Shown: in pieces, positions 1-6,924 of the stretch
How positions within the stretch are numbered: position 1 is the first letter of the stretch
Layout: each line of letters opens with the position of its first letter
Virus record (IMG/VR): IMGVR_UViG_3300024346_000110
Coordinates: 1 to 49,049 of that record
Source: a virus
Length of the DNA: 49,049 nucleotides
Strand: one strand, 5' to 3'
Program-made: the position numbers and the translations under genes
The notes under the pieces: generated by a model
Told to the model about the DNA's origin: nothing
Database searches by the model: none
What the model saw: the letters and a program-made list of their open reading frames with translations, nothing else

Positions 1-101
1 ATCTAGTGAGTCGCATCCAGAAGCTGTCTGTACAATTGAGCAATTTGAAAGGTGAGCTGGCAGAGGCTGAATCAGGAGTCAAAGCATTTCCAGCCGCATA
101 A
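1..101 (+). CDS. 3' end of an unknown protein (partial)
   Basis: An open frame enters from the left edge and stops at TAA (99-101). The visible 32 residues include IQKLSVQLSNLKGELAEAES, a hydrophilic heptad-like stretch typical of a coiled coil. A strong hairpin terminator follows about 25 bases later, which supports this being the true end of a plus-strand gene. The fragment is too short to assign a family or function. Confidence 0.5.
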   Translation, partial: LVSRIQKLSVQLSNLKGELAEAESGVKAFPAA

Positions 102-123
102 CTTTCCATTCCATAACTGATCC

Positions 124-162
124 AAGGACGGGGGTTGCAACACGCGCCCCCGTTCTCTTTTG
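124..162 (+). terminator. Rho-independent terminator
   Basis: A 7-bp G/C stem (ACGGGGG at 128-134 pairing with CCCCCGT at 147-153) is followed by TCTCTTTT. It ends the transcript of the partial gene at the left edge. From here to 322 no gene or clear signal was recognised. Confidence 0.75.
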
Positions 163-309
163 CACACCCGCTCTCTGAGCCGACCCGCTGTCTAGAACAC
201 AGGCGTGCGAGAAAACAAATAGTCTAGAGCAAACACCGTTAACGGCAGATATGCATGCTCCAAATTTTTTTGCGCGTGGTCCCCCACATTTGCCATATAC
301 GACCCGGTG

Positions 310-317
310 GCTAAATA
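310..317 (+). promoter_or_regulatory. Late-promoter-like octamer (GCTAAATA)
   Basis: GCTAAATA lies 5 bases before the ATG at 323. It differs at one of the conserved positions from the NATAAATA octamer found before many other genes here. The position, more than the sequence, supports it and the choice of start for the next gene. Confidence 0.4.
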
Positions 318-322
318 TTCAC

Positions 323-664
323 ATGAGTCGAGATTTCATACCAGTGTTGAATCTGATGTTGTTCTTGCTGATCATGTTGTGGATGATCATGACATGTGTT
401 GGATGCAGCATGAGTCGGTTCCCTGCGAAGCAGACAACAAAAACAACATCTTCCCAAATGCAGATCATCAGCTCGGTCCCAACATCCACAATAGATGCAG
501 ATGGAGATGGCACCATAACTGCACAAGAGAGCAACAAGCTCATGTTGCAGCATCAAGGTGTGTTGCCCACGTTCATCAGCATCGTGGCGGCTGTGGTGGT
601 GGTGTGCATCATGAGCTCCTGGATCAGCAATCGCTCCAAGCACCCACCCTCTGGAACCAGCTAG
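323..664 (+). CDS. Two-TM membrane protein with an EF-hand calcium-binding loop
   Basis: A 113-residue protein read from ATG 323; an in-frame ATG at 251 exists but has no promoter or ribosome site. It has a hydrophobic segment at about residues 6-26 ending in a Cys (VGC), a Thr/Ser-rich linker, a canonical EF-hand loop at about 58-69 (DADGDGTITAQE: Asp at loop positions 1, 3 and 5, Gly 6, Ile 8, Glu 12), a second hydrophobic segment at about 82-101, and a short basic tail. The VGC may be a weak lipobox. An envelope location and Ca2+ binding are inferred. Its place near a possible holin gene makes a lysis or envelope role possible, but no family was recognised. Overlapping frames on both strands look like shadows. 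Confidence 0.5.
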   Translation: MSRDFIPVLNLMLFLLIMLWMIMTCVGCSMSRFPAKQTTKTTSSQMQIISSVPTSTIDADGDGTITAQESNKLMLQHQGVLPTFISIVAAVVVVCIMSSWISNRSKHPPSGTS

Positions 665-712
665 AATAGCACACGGTGCGGTGTTGATCGGTTGGAAAAC
701 CTGGGTGATCCG

Positions 713-753
713 GCGGAGCCTGCGGCTCAACCGCGGAAGCGCCTGCGGCGCTT
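713..753. repeat. Tandem GC-rich hairpins with identical TGC loops
   Basis: Two adjacent perfect hairpins share the loop TGC: GAGCC-TGC-GGCTC (716-728) and AAGCGCC-TGC-GGCGCTT (737-753). They are far more GC-rich than their surroundings and sit between two plus-strand genes. The second is followed by a T-containing stretch (TGTATTGATTT), so it may act as a terminator. They also resemble REP-type palindromes. Confidence 0.6.
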
Positions 754-777
754 GTATTGATTTATGTTGTTGATGAG

Positions 778-785
778 CATAAATA
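778..785 (+). promoter_or_regulatory. Late promoter octamer (CATAAATA)
   Basis: CATAAATA sits 5 bases upstream of ATG 791. It matches seven of eight bases of the T4 late promoter TATAAATA. The spacing implies a transcript that starts at or next to the start codon. Confidence 0.6.
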
Positions 786-790
786 AGCAT

Positions 791-979
791 ATGGATAAAT
801 GGCAGATAGACAAGGTCAATGAACTGTATCAACAGATAGACCAATTACAAGCGCAAGTGATCACACGTGACAATCAGCAGGAGTTGTTGATCAAGAGACT
901 TGATGATATCGATTGCAAGTTGCAACAGCTTGTGGATCGAGAGCAAACAACCAAGACCACTCGTAGCAAGGGCAAATGA
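791..979 (+). CDS. Small coiled-coil protein, unknown function
   Basis: A 62-residue protein beginning MDKWQIDKVNELYQQ. Almost the whole length is a charged, Leu/Ile heptad pattern (DQLQAQ, LLIKRLDDIDCKLQQL), so a coiled coil is likely, and the C-terminus is basic (RSKGK). The start at 791 is preferred over 764 because the late-type octamer ends 5 bases before it. The stop overlaps the next start as ATGA, indicating translational coupling. No family was recognised. Confidence 0.55.
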   Translation: MDKWQIDKVNELYQQIDQLQAQVITRDNQQELLIKRLDDIDCKLQQLVDREQTTKTTRSKGK

Positions 980-1512
980 ACTTCGAGCTCAAGATCTTGA
1001 GTGTGAGTCGTGTCAAGGAACGCAACCTGTTGAAGCCAAGCGAGCGTGCGATGAACAAGCCTGACACTGGTGTGGAGATCAAGAACAAGAGTGCTTATTA
1101 TGTGATTCGAGATTGTGCCACTCTGGCGCATGACTACATACCTCACAAGTGTTATTCCAGTCTGGACGACCCGATTGCTGCATTGCAAGGTGCGTTCACC
1201 ATGGATGATATCGAGAACTTTGTCAACAGATGTGCCAATCAATCACACACCAGACAGTTGCTCAACATAATATTCAGTGACATATACCGCAAAGAGGCTG
1301 AACAATGGAAACCTCCGGTGCCTGAAGCTCCACAAGTGTTGGAGATAGATGCAGACGCGGATGGTGAGGATATATACCAGGACTATGGATACAGTGATGC
1401 TCAAGACCTTGACGCGACACATGTGGATATACCTGTTGAAGCACCTATGGATCTGAATGACAGTGACGCTGTGTCTGTCAAGCTGGCACAAGCGTTTGGT
1501 CTGAACGTTTAA
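976..1512 (+). CDS. Hypothetical protein
   Basis: A 178-residue hydrophilic protein starting in an ATGA overlap with the gene before it. The N-terminal half is basic (SRVKERNLLKPSERAMNK) and the C-terminal third is very acidic (IDADADGEDIYQDY). The acidic run resembles a degenerate EF-hand loop, but its hydrophobic residue is one position out of register. No signal peptide, membrane segment or known domain was seen. It ends convergently with the minus-strand membrane gene, overlapping by 4 bases. Coupling to the upstream coiled-coil gene suggests a shared task. Confidence 0.6.
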   Translation: MNFELKILSVSRVKERNLLKPSERAMNKPDTGVEIKNKSAYYVIRDCATLAHDYIPHKCYSSLDDPIAALQGAFTMDDIENFVNRCANQSHTRQLLNIIFSDIYRKEAEQWKPPVPEAPQVLEIDADADGEDIYQDYGYSDAQDLDATHVDIPVEAPMDLNDSDAVSVKLAQAFGLNV

Positions 1513-1943
1513 CGACTCTTGCTTGGCACGGCGTAAAATCCAATCACCATGAAACACAAGTCGAAGAAGCTTGTTAGCAACAAACCTCCAGTCATCTGCA
1601 CCAGATCCCACTCTCTGGCTCCAAACACCCAGCTGAATATGCCCCATTTGGCTGAATCACCCTTGGGCACCACCACATCGTATGTGATGTGTGGATTCAT
1701 CGCGTAGTACAACATCAAGAAGCACAGCGTGAATGTGATGCTCAAAAACAACACACGTCGTGTGCTCTGCACGAATGGATCACTGGCTTGCTTGGTCTGA
1801 TTGTCTATGAGTGCTTGCAACATGGAGTTGTCACGTGCCGCTAGAATCATTTGATCCTGTCTTTTTTGCTCCAACCAACAGTTTATCATATTGACACCGA
1901 GCTTGATACCAGCACCTATTATTGTGTTTAATATTGGTCCCAT
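1509..1943 (-). CDS. Membrane protein, candidate holin
   Basis: A 144-residue protein. It begins with a glycine-rich, mildly hydrophobic helix (MGPILNTIIGAGIKLGVNMI) and a charged segment. Two clear membrane helices follow at about residues 63-82 and 115-138, with a short basic tail (PSKSR). Size, topology and isolated position fit phage holins, including three-helix holins with an amphipathic first helix, but no diagnostic motif proves this. Upstream on the minus strand, AATAAGTA ends 5 bases before the ATG, a one-base variant of the late octamer, which would fit late expression. Alternatives are any small envelope protein. No endolysin gene is seen nearby. Confidence 0.6.
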   Translation of the reverse strand: MGPILNTIIGAGIKLGVNMINCWLEQKRQDQMILAARDNSMLQALIDNQTKQASDPFVQSTRRVLFLSITFTLCFLMLYYAMNPHITYDVVVPKGDSAKWGIFSWVFGAREWDLVQMTGGLLLTSFFDLCFMVIGFYAVPSKSR

Positions 1944-1956
1944 ATAAATACTTATT
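1943..1956. promoter_or_regulatory. Overlapping divergent late-promoter octamers
   Basis: TATAAATA (1943-1950, plus) is an exact T4-type late octamer 9 bases before ATG 1960. On the minus strand AATAAGTA (1949-1956) lies 5 bases before ATG 1943. The two share two bases, so polymerases could not occupy both at once. Confidence 0.6.
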
Positions 1957-1959
1957 CAT

Positions 1960-2256
1960 ATGGTGTGTTTCAATTTGAGATTGTATGATTATTTAGAACA
2001 GTATATCATGAACAAAGATACTGAACATGTGAACTGCTGCCCGGTTTGTTATGACAGGCATTTGAATGTTGATCACACAAGACCTGCAGTGCATGACATT
2101 GTTGATTGCTACAAAAGCAAATTGTTACAAGATGTTATAGCTGAATATCGTGTCAAGTACAATCAGGAACCGGATATCACCGAACATTTCATATATCAAG
2201 TGTGGAAACATGTGAGTGAAGAGATGATAGACTATCAGAAACTCAACAAGCGGTGA
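1960..2256 (+). CDS. Small Cys/His (zinc-finger-like) protein
   Basis: A 98-residue protein preceded by an exact TATAAATA octamer. It contains a CPVC knuckle at about residues 27-30 followed by His34 and His39, a plausible single zinc site. The rest is hydrophilic and probably helical, ending in a basic KLNKR. ATG 2008 (residue 17, MNKDTEHV) is an alternative start just before the Cys cluster. The 3' end overlaps the convergent Clp gene by 14 bases. Metal binding is inferred and no family was recognised. Confidence 0.6.
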   Translation: MVCFNLRLYDYLEQYIMNKDTEHVNCCPVCYDRHLNVDHTRPAVHDIVDCYKSKLLQDVIAEYRVKYNQEPDITEHFIYQVWKHVSEEMIDYQKLNKR

Positions 2257-4711
2257 ACAGCAGTTTTTCACCATCCACTGTTATTTTGATTTTGTTGATT
2301 GGTTCAGGTGAGTCTATCAACATCTCAGCCAATGGGGTCTCGATCTGATCGACAATCACACGTCTCAGTGGCCTGGCACCATATTCATGCTGCTTGTTGG
2401 CTCGTGCCACAAACTCACACACATCACCACTGTAGCTTATCATGCATCCATTGTTGCTTCTGGCGTTTGATCTCAACTCTCGAAGCAATAGTTTAGCGAC
2501 CTCTGTCAACTCATCATCATTCAATCGATCAAACACAATCAGATTGTCCAACCGGTTGATGAATTCTGGTGCGTACATCTTTCTGAGCTCGTCTATCACC
2601 GCGGTGTGAGTGTCATTTTGTTGTGTGAATCCAACAGTGTTGAGCTTATCAAACTTGTGGGCTCCGACGTTGCTGGTCATCACTATTATGGTGTTTTTAA
2701 AATTGACACTCAAGCCATCACTGTCTGTGAGACATCCATATTCCAACACTTGTAGAAACACTTGAAGTACATCTGGATGTGCTTTTTCAATCTCATCCAG
2801 AAGCAACACGCTGTATGGGTTGTGCCGGATGAATTCAGTCAGATCACCCCCTTCTCCTGAACCAACATAACCTGGCGGGCTGCCTATCAACTTGCTGACG
2901 CTGTGTTTCTCACTAAACTCACTCATGTCATATTGCTTGAAATTGCCGTCCGAAAACATCTCTGTGCCCAAGATTCGCGCCAGGTGTGTTTTTCCAACAC
3001 CAGTGGGTCCTAGAAATAACAATGAACATATAGGTCTGTCTGGATTTGTCAGACCAGCTCTGCTACGTTTGATCGCGGAACATATTGTGTCTATCGCAGC
3101 CTCTTGACCTATAACTTGCTTCTTCATATTACACGCAAGATCTCTCAAAACATCTGCTTCTGATCTGTTTATGTTGTTCACAGGCACGCCGGTTCGGTCA
3201 CTTACTAGTGATCGCACGTGATCTATATCAACACGCTCAGCTTTGCCTGGATTATCATATAAATCCTCACGCTCTTTTATTGCAGCATTCAATTCCTCGA
3301 TGTATTGTTGTTCTGTTTCCCTGTAACCTAATGCTGTGTCAAATTCATGTGACTCGACGGCTATATTTTTATGCTTGATCACTTGTTCGATGTTGGTGAG
3401 CAAGTCTCTCACACACCTTGGTTGCAACTTACGCACTTTAATGCGCGCTCCAACTTCATCCAGTATATCAATAGCCTTGTCCGGAAAGCGTTTGTCTGGT
3501 AAATATCTATTACACATATCAACTATCTCTCTCAACACACCTAAATTGTATTTGACATTATGATATGTTTCATATTTATGTTTGATACCTCTCAATATTT
3601 GCAACGTTTCATCTTGCGTGGGTTCATCTACATACACATTTTGAAATCTCCGATCAAGTGCACCGTCACTTTCAATAAACTCCTTATATTCCTGTAATGT
3701 TGTTGCTCCAATGCAGCTAATTTTGCCTCGAGCTAGTGCGGGTTTTAGTATGTTGCTTGCATCCATGCTTCCAGATGTAGAACCTGCTCCTACAAGCATG
3801 TGTAATTCATCTATAAACAAGATAATATCCGGTTGTTGTTGAGCATAGTTTATCACTTCCTTGAGTCTCTCTTCAAATTGACCTCTGTATATAGTACCTG
3901 CAACCAATTGAGCTAGATCCAAGGAGTATATTTGTTTGTGGAACATGTTGATAGGCACTTGTTGTGAGACAATCCGTTGAGCGAGCAGCTCTACTACAGC
4001 TGTTTTACCCACACCTGGCTCACCAACCAATACAGGATTGTTCTTGGTGCGGCGACTCAGTATCTCCAACATATATCTAACATCATCTTCTCTTCCGATC
4101 ACAGGATCCAGCTGGTCCTCGTATGCCATTCGCGTCAAGTTAGTAGCATATTTCTCTATCACACTCTCTTTGTGATCTGTGCTGGTCATCTCTTCATCAC
4201 CACCACCGGAAGAAGATGTCTTTTGCTTTGTTTTGCGCTTGCGTCTCTTGGGTAATGTTACTATTCTACTATAGATGTCTTCATACAGGACATCAACATC
4301 GATGTTTTTGAGTTTGAATAAATTGTTACCGGTTCCACTATCACTAACTAGGATGCTCAATAACATATGATCAACACTCACAAACGTTGAATCCATCTCA
4401 TGTGCGATGCTCGCAGCATAAGAGACCATGGTCAATACCCGACCACTCGGTTCAATTTCATCCATCTTAGGCTTTTTATCACCTTTGTATTTTTTAAGAT
4501 TTGAAATAACGAAGGATCTGAAGCTATCGATATCAATTGAGTGTATATCTCTCATGATCTGCACACTACTGGGCAGTTTATCATACTCGAATATGCTCAA
4601 CAATATATGCTCGGTCGTTATAAAATCGTGTAAATAATCACATGCGATTTGTTTCGCATGCGACATAATCTTTCTACCACTAGGTGACAATTCCGGTTGG
4701 TTGTTCATCAT
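2243..4711 (-). CDS. clpA: ClpA/ClpC-type AAA+ unfoldase (Clp protease ATP-binding subunit)
   Basis: An 822-residue protein of full family length. An N-terminal Clp_N double repeat (about residues 8-150) is followed by a basic, Gly/Ser linker (about 155-175). AAA domain 1 has Walker A GEPGVGKT (about 230-237) and Walker B ILFIDE (about 297-302). AAA domain 2 has Walker A GPTGVGKT (about 568-575), Walker B LLLDEIEKAH and the GYVG pore loop. A VGF tripeptide (about 693-695), where ClpA and ClpC carry the ClpP-docking loop, suggests it can bind a ClpP peptidase, whereas ClpB disaggregases lack that loop. No UVR motif is seen between the domains, so it is closer to ClpA in layout. The start is set at the ATGATG (4711 or 4708) just after TATAAATA; an in-frame ATG at 4756 lies upstream of that promoter. 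No clpP is in the window, so a host ClpP partner is inferred. Confidence 0.93.
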   Translation of the reverse strand: MMNNQPELSPSGRKIMSHAKQIACDYLHDFITTEHILLSIFEYDKLPSSVQIMRDIHSIDIDSFRSFVISNLKKYKGDKKPKMDEIEPSGRVLTMVSYAASIAHEMDSTFVSVDHMLLSILVSDSGTGNNLFKLKNIDVDVLYEDIYSRIVTLPKRRKRKTKQKTSSSGGGDEEMTSTDHKESVIEKYATNLTRMAYEDQLDPVIGREDDVRYMLEILSRRTKNNPVLVGEPGVGKTAVVELLAQRIVSQQVPINMFHKQIYSLDLAQLVAGTIYRGQFEERLKEVINYAQQQPDIILFIDELHMLVGAGSTSGSMDASNILKPALARGKISCIGATTLQEYKEFIESDGALDRRFQNVYVDEPTQDETLQILRGIKHKYETYHNVKYNLGVLREIVDMCNRYLPDKRFPDKAIDILDEVGARIKVRKLQPRCVRDLLTNIEQVIKHKNIAVESHEFDTALGYRETEQQYIEELNAAIKEREDLYDNPGKAERVDIDHVRSLVSDRTGVPVNNINRSEADVLRDLACNMKKQVIGQEAAIDTICSAIKRSRAGLTNPDRPICSLLFLGPTGVGKTHLARILGTEMFSDGNFKQYDMSEFSEKHSVSKLIGSPPGYVGSGEGGDLTEFIRHNPYSVLLLDEIEKAHPDVLQVFLQVLEYGCLTDSDGLSVNFKNTIIVMTSNVGAHKFDKLNTVGFTQQNDTHTAVIDELRKMYAPEFINRLDNLIVFDRLNDDELTEVAKLLLRELRSNARSNNGCMISYSGDVCEFVARANKQHEYGARPLRRVIVDQIETPLAEMLIDSPEPINKIKITVDGEKLLFTAC

Positions 4712-4715
4712 AAAA

Positions 4716-4723
4716 TATTTATA
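4716..4723 (-). promoter_or_regulatory. Late promoter octamer (TATAAATA)
   Basis: An exact TATAAATA on the minus strand, 4 or 7 bases before the tandem start codons of the Clp gene. It implies late expression and an almost leaderless mRNA. Confidence 0.65.
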
Positions 4724-4740
4724 TATGTTACACTTTAATG

Positions 4741-4769
4741 TTGATATATGCAACATTTTATCGTATAAT
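4741..4769 (+). promoter_or_regulatory. Sigma70-type promoter for the DNA-modification operon
   Basis: TTGATA (4741-4746), a 17-base spacer and TATAAT (4764-4769). This is five of six and six of six matches at ideal spacing. The expected start, about 7 bases after the -10 box, falls on the ATG at 4776, so the operon mRNA is probably leaderless. A host-type promoter suggests expression early in infection. Confidence 0.7.
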
Positions 4770-4775
4770 AATACT

Positions 4776-5609
4776 ATGTATATAGAAGTTTCACATGAAA
4801 GTCCAATCAGTATGTTGGAACACTCATTAACGTATAATGATTATGCTTACGCGTTGGTTCATTTATTTGAAACACATCCTAGATATTACAATTTTTTTAA
4901 GAACCTCACACAGAGCTCAGATGTACCGGTCTTATTAGATAATAGTATTTTTGAATTGAAAAAGGCCTTTGACCCTAAAAAGTATTGTGAGTGGATAAGC
5001 AAATTGAAACCAAATTATTATATTGTACCAGATGTTCTGGAGGATTATACAGGAACACGTGATGCGTGGAATGATTGGATGTTGAGGTATACTGATAATA
5101 GCCACACATTAGGTGAAGGTGCTCTCAAGATTGGTGTTGTGCAAGGTGTAAATTGGAACGACCTTGTAGAGTGTTATAAGTTTATGGCTGAACACGCTGA
5201 ATATGTTGCGATAAGTTTTGACTACTCATATTATCAACACACAGGATATAGTGCAAACTCATCATACCCACACAGGCTAGCCAAGATGAAATCCGGTAGA
5301 ATTAGATTCATACAACAGTTGATAGATGAAGGTATATGGTGCTGGGAAAAACCTCATCATTTACTGGGTTGTAGTTTAGCCAGTGAGTTCAGGTGGTATG
5401 TTGATAATAGTGTACGCAATATAAAGAGCTGTGACACAAGCAACCCTGTTGTTGCATCTATCAAAGGCTTGAGATACAATGATGACATGGGGTTAAATAT
5501 CAAGCCATCTACACTGTTAGCGGATTTGATTGATCACGAAATGACTGATGATCAGATTGATGATCTTGAATATAATACTAAAATGTTTAAAAAAATAATA
5601 AGAAGATAG
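4776..5609 (+). CDS. dpdA: TGT-like DNA guanine transglycosylase (DpdA family)
   Basis: A 277-residue protein with the signature pieces of the tRNA-guanine transglycosylase superfamily: a strand ending in LLDNSIFEL (about 53-61, matching the LDSGAFQ segment that carries a catalytic Asp), VPDVLED (about 84-90), and GVVQG (about 120-124, the G-x-V-Q-G substrate loop). A later LLGCSLASEF segment resembles other phage DpdA-type proteins. It is shorter than bacterial Tgt (about 375 aa) and lacks the C-terminal CxCxxC zinc site, as expected for an enzyme acting on DNA rather than tRNA. DpdA enzymes swap guanine in DNA for a 7-deazaguanine base. QueF and a formyltransferase in the same operon strongly support that reading. 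An upstream in-frame ATG at 4701 precedes the promoter and is rejected. A tRNA-directed role is the main alternative. Confidence 0.75.
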   Translation: MYIEVSHESPISMLEHSLTYNDYAYALVHLFETHPRYYNFFKNLTQSSDVPVLLDNSIFELKKAFDPKKYCEWISKLKPNYYIVPDVLEDYTGTRDAWNDWMLRYTDNSHTLGEGALKIGVVQGVNWNDLVECYKFMAEHAEYVAISFDYSYYQHTGYSANSSYPHRLAKMKSGRIRFIQQLIDEGIWCWEKPHHLLGCSLASEFRWYVDNSVRNIKSCDTSNPVVASIKGLRYNDDMGLNIKPSTLLADLIDHEMTDDQIDDLEYNTKMFKKIIRR

Positions 5610-5610
5610 A

Positions 5611-6165
5611 ATGTTAATAGAAAATAAGAAATGGGTAGCTATGTTTAGCCACACCGGTAATGAAATATACAACATATCAAGAATGATAGGCCGGTTTCCT
5701 GATCGTGTCATAACAAACAAGACACCTGGTGATAAAAGTATCAATAAGAAATTAATATCCAAAACAGATGTTGTTTACGTCAAAGATCGACCAGATGTAC
5801 AGGATTACAATAGAGTGTTGTGGAGTGATTGTGTTCTAACACTGCATGGGTGGATGAGAGTGTTACCTAAAACTGTATGTAAGGAGTATGAGATATACAA
5901 TTTACATCCAGGTTTAATAACAAAATATCCAGACTTGAAAGGTGCAGATCCACAACGACGTGTCTTTGAGTGTGATTACCCAGAGCAATATGAACATGTT
6001 GGGTGTGTTATACATCATGTGTCTCCGGAGGTTGATTCCGGTAAAGTTGTAATGGAGAGATCCACATCCAACACATTTGCAGGGTGTGGTGTATTGACGG
6101 AATATCTACACAAGATGGCTACAGACATGTGGGTAGATTTCATGATGTTAAGTGTATCGGATTAG
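5611..6165 (+). CDS. dpdN: PurN-like formyltransferase, candidate preQ1 N-formyltransferase (DpdN-like)
   Basis: A 184-residue protein of the N10-formyltetrahydrofolate-dependent formyltransferase fold. It has LHGWMRVLP (about 78-86, like the GFMRIL segment of PurN), the catalytic N-L-H-P motif (Asn97, His99), LITKYPDLKGADPQRRVF, and HHVSPEVDSG with Asp142 matching the third catalytic residue. All three catalytic positions of PurN are therefore kept, while the N-terminal nucleotide-binding part is shortened and diverged. It starts one base after the dpdA stop. Phage DNA carrying 7-(formylamino)methyl-7-deazaguanine has been reported, with a formyltransferase (DpdN) predicted to make it. This gene between dpdA and queF fits that role. 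A purine-synthesis GART is the alternative, less likely given the neighbours. Confidence 0.8.
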   Translation: MLIENKKWVAMFSHTGNEIYNISRMIGRFPDRVITNKTPGDKSINKKLISKTDVVYVKDRPDVQDYNRVLWSDCVLTLHGWMRVLPKTVCKEYEIYNLHPGLITKYPDLKGADPQRRVFECDYPEQYEHVGCVIHHVSPEVDSGKVVMERSTSNTFAGCGVLTEYLHKMATDMWVDFMMLSVSD

Positions 6166-6171
6166 AAACTA

Positions 6172-6714
6172 ATGCTTTGGAAGTTTAGAGTACTATTTAA
6201 TGTTCCGATTGAGATTGGATCAATTGTGAAATATAAAGATAGTAGATCAACAGATCGTAAGGGTGTTGGTGAGGTTTGTGGTATTATTGGAACTGGTGAA
6301 AATATAAAGTATGAGATATATGTATTGACCAAACGCCTACAACCCAGAATGACGAGTGACGACAAGTACATAACACGCAAGATTCACTCAAAATACTGCA
6401 AACATATCGACATCAGTAAAACGATAGTCAATAAAAATAACTTTGAACTGGGTGATTTTGTTTGTTATAAATTTTTAACAATCAAAAAATATGGCGTGAT
6501 AACTGGTTTCGTTCACCCAGACGGTCTAGACACAACATCATACTACTGTGGATACAACGGAACTGATTTGATACAGTGTGTGCAAATCGACAAGAACAAT
6601 TTAACACGTTGCAGAGACAATCAGCGTAACATTAAAAAATTCACCGCACATAAAAAGAGACTGAGGATATGTGAAGTGGATCTATGGAACGAGAAAGGTG
6701 TTAATATTAAATAG
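6172..6714 (+). CDS. Unknown protein of the modification operon with two SH3-like repeats
   Basis: A 180-residue basic protein starting 6 bases after the formyltransferase stop, with its own stop directly abutting the next ATG. Two segments look like copies of one small beta module: IGSIVKYKD...GEVCGIIGTG (about 15-45) and LGDFVCYKF...YGVITGF (about 90-115). Each has a G-x-x-V-x-Y strand and a G-x-I-x-G turn, as in SH3-like or KOW-type barrels. Many Lys/Arg and Cys residues suggest nucleic acid or metal contact. No family was recognised. Its place among dpdA, dpdN and queF suggests an accessory role in DNA modification, such as targeting, but this is guilt by association. Confidence 0.7.
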   Translation: MLWKFRVLFNVPIEIGSIVKYKDSRSTDRKGVGEVCGIIGTGENIKYEIYVLTKRLQPRMTSDDKYITRKIHSKYCKHIDISKTIVNKNNFELGDFVCYKFLTIKKYGVITGFVHPDGLDTTSYYCGYNGTDLIQCVQIDKNNLTRCRDNQRNIKKFTAHKKRLRICEVDLWNEKGVNIK

Positions 6715-6924
6715 ATGGCTCCGTGGCGATTATTAAATTCCAAGGGAAAATTTTTAGTTGTGGCATGCTGTTTAAATGTTTACGTGGCTGGTTTGGTTGG
6801 TTTTGGTGGATCGTGGTTTGCAGTATGTTCGATTTGTTTAGCAGCGCTTTGTGGTATGATGACATTCAATAGCAATTATCAAATAACAACAGCAGAAGAT
6901 ATTAATGAAGAGAGAAAAAAATAA
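6715..6924 (+). CDS. Small two-TM membrane protein
   Basis: A 69-residue protein whose ATG directly follows the upstream TAG. A basic N-terminus (APWRLLNSKGK) precedes two hydrophobic helices (FLVVACCLNVYVAGLVGF, then SWFAVCSICLAALCGMM) and a polar tail ending in ERKK. It overlaps the next gene by 20 bases in another frame. The topology suggests a hairpin in the inner membrane with both ends in the cytoplasm. The function is unknown, and no lysis or transport motif was seen. Confidence 0.6.
   Translation: MAPWRLLNSKGKFLVVACCLNVYVAGLVGFGGSWFAVCSICLAALCGMMTFNSNYQITTAEDINEERKK

Noticed and set aside
311-844. Minus-strand 177-codon frame opposite the EF-hand gene
   Set aside because: Composition (many His and Cys, low complexity) and lack of promoter fit a shadow; it also runs through the two hairpins and the late octamer.
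1325-1400. Second EF-hand in the 178 aa protein (DADADGEDIYQD)
   Set aside because: The hydrophobic residue is at loop position 9 rather than 8 and the last position is Asp; probably just an acidic run.
5611-6165. Ordinary PurN for purine synthesis
   Set aside because: No other purine gene is present and the gene is embedded between dpdA and queF; kept only as an alternative.
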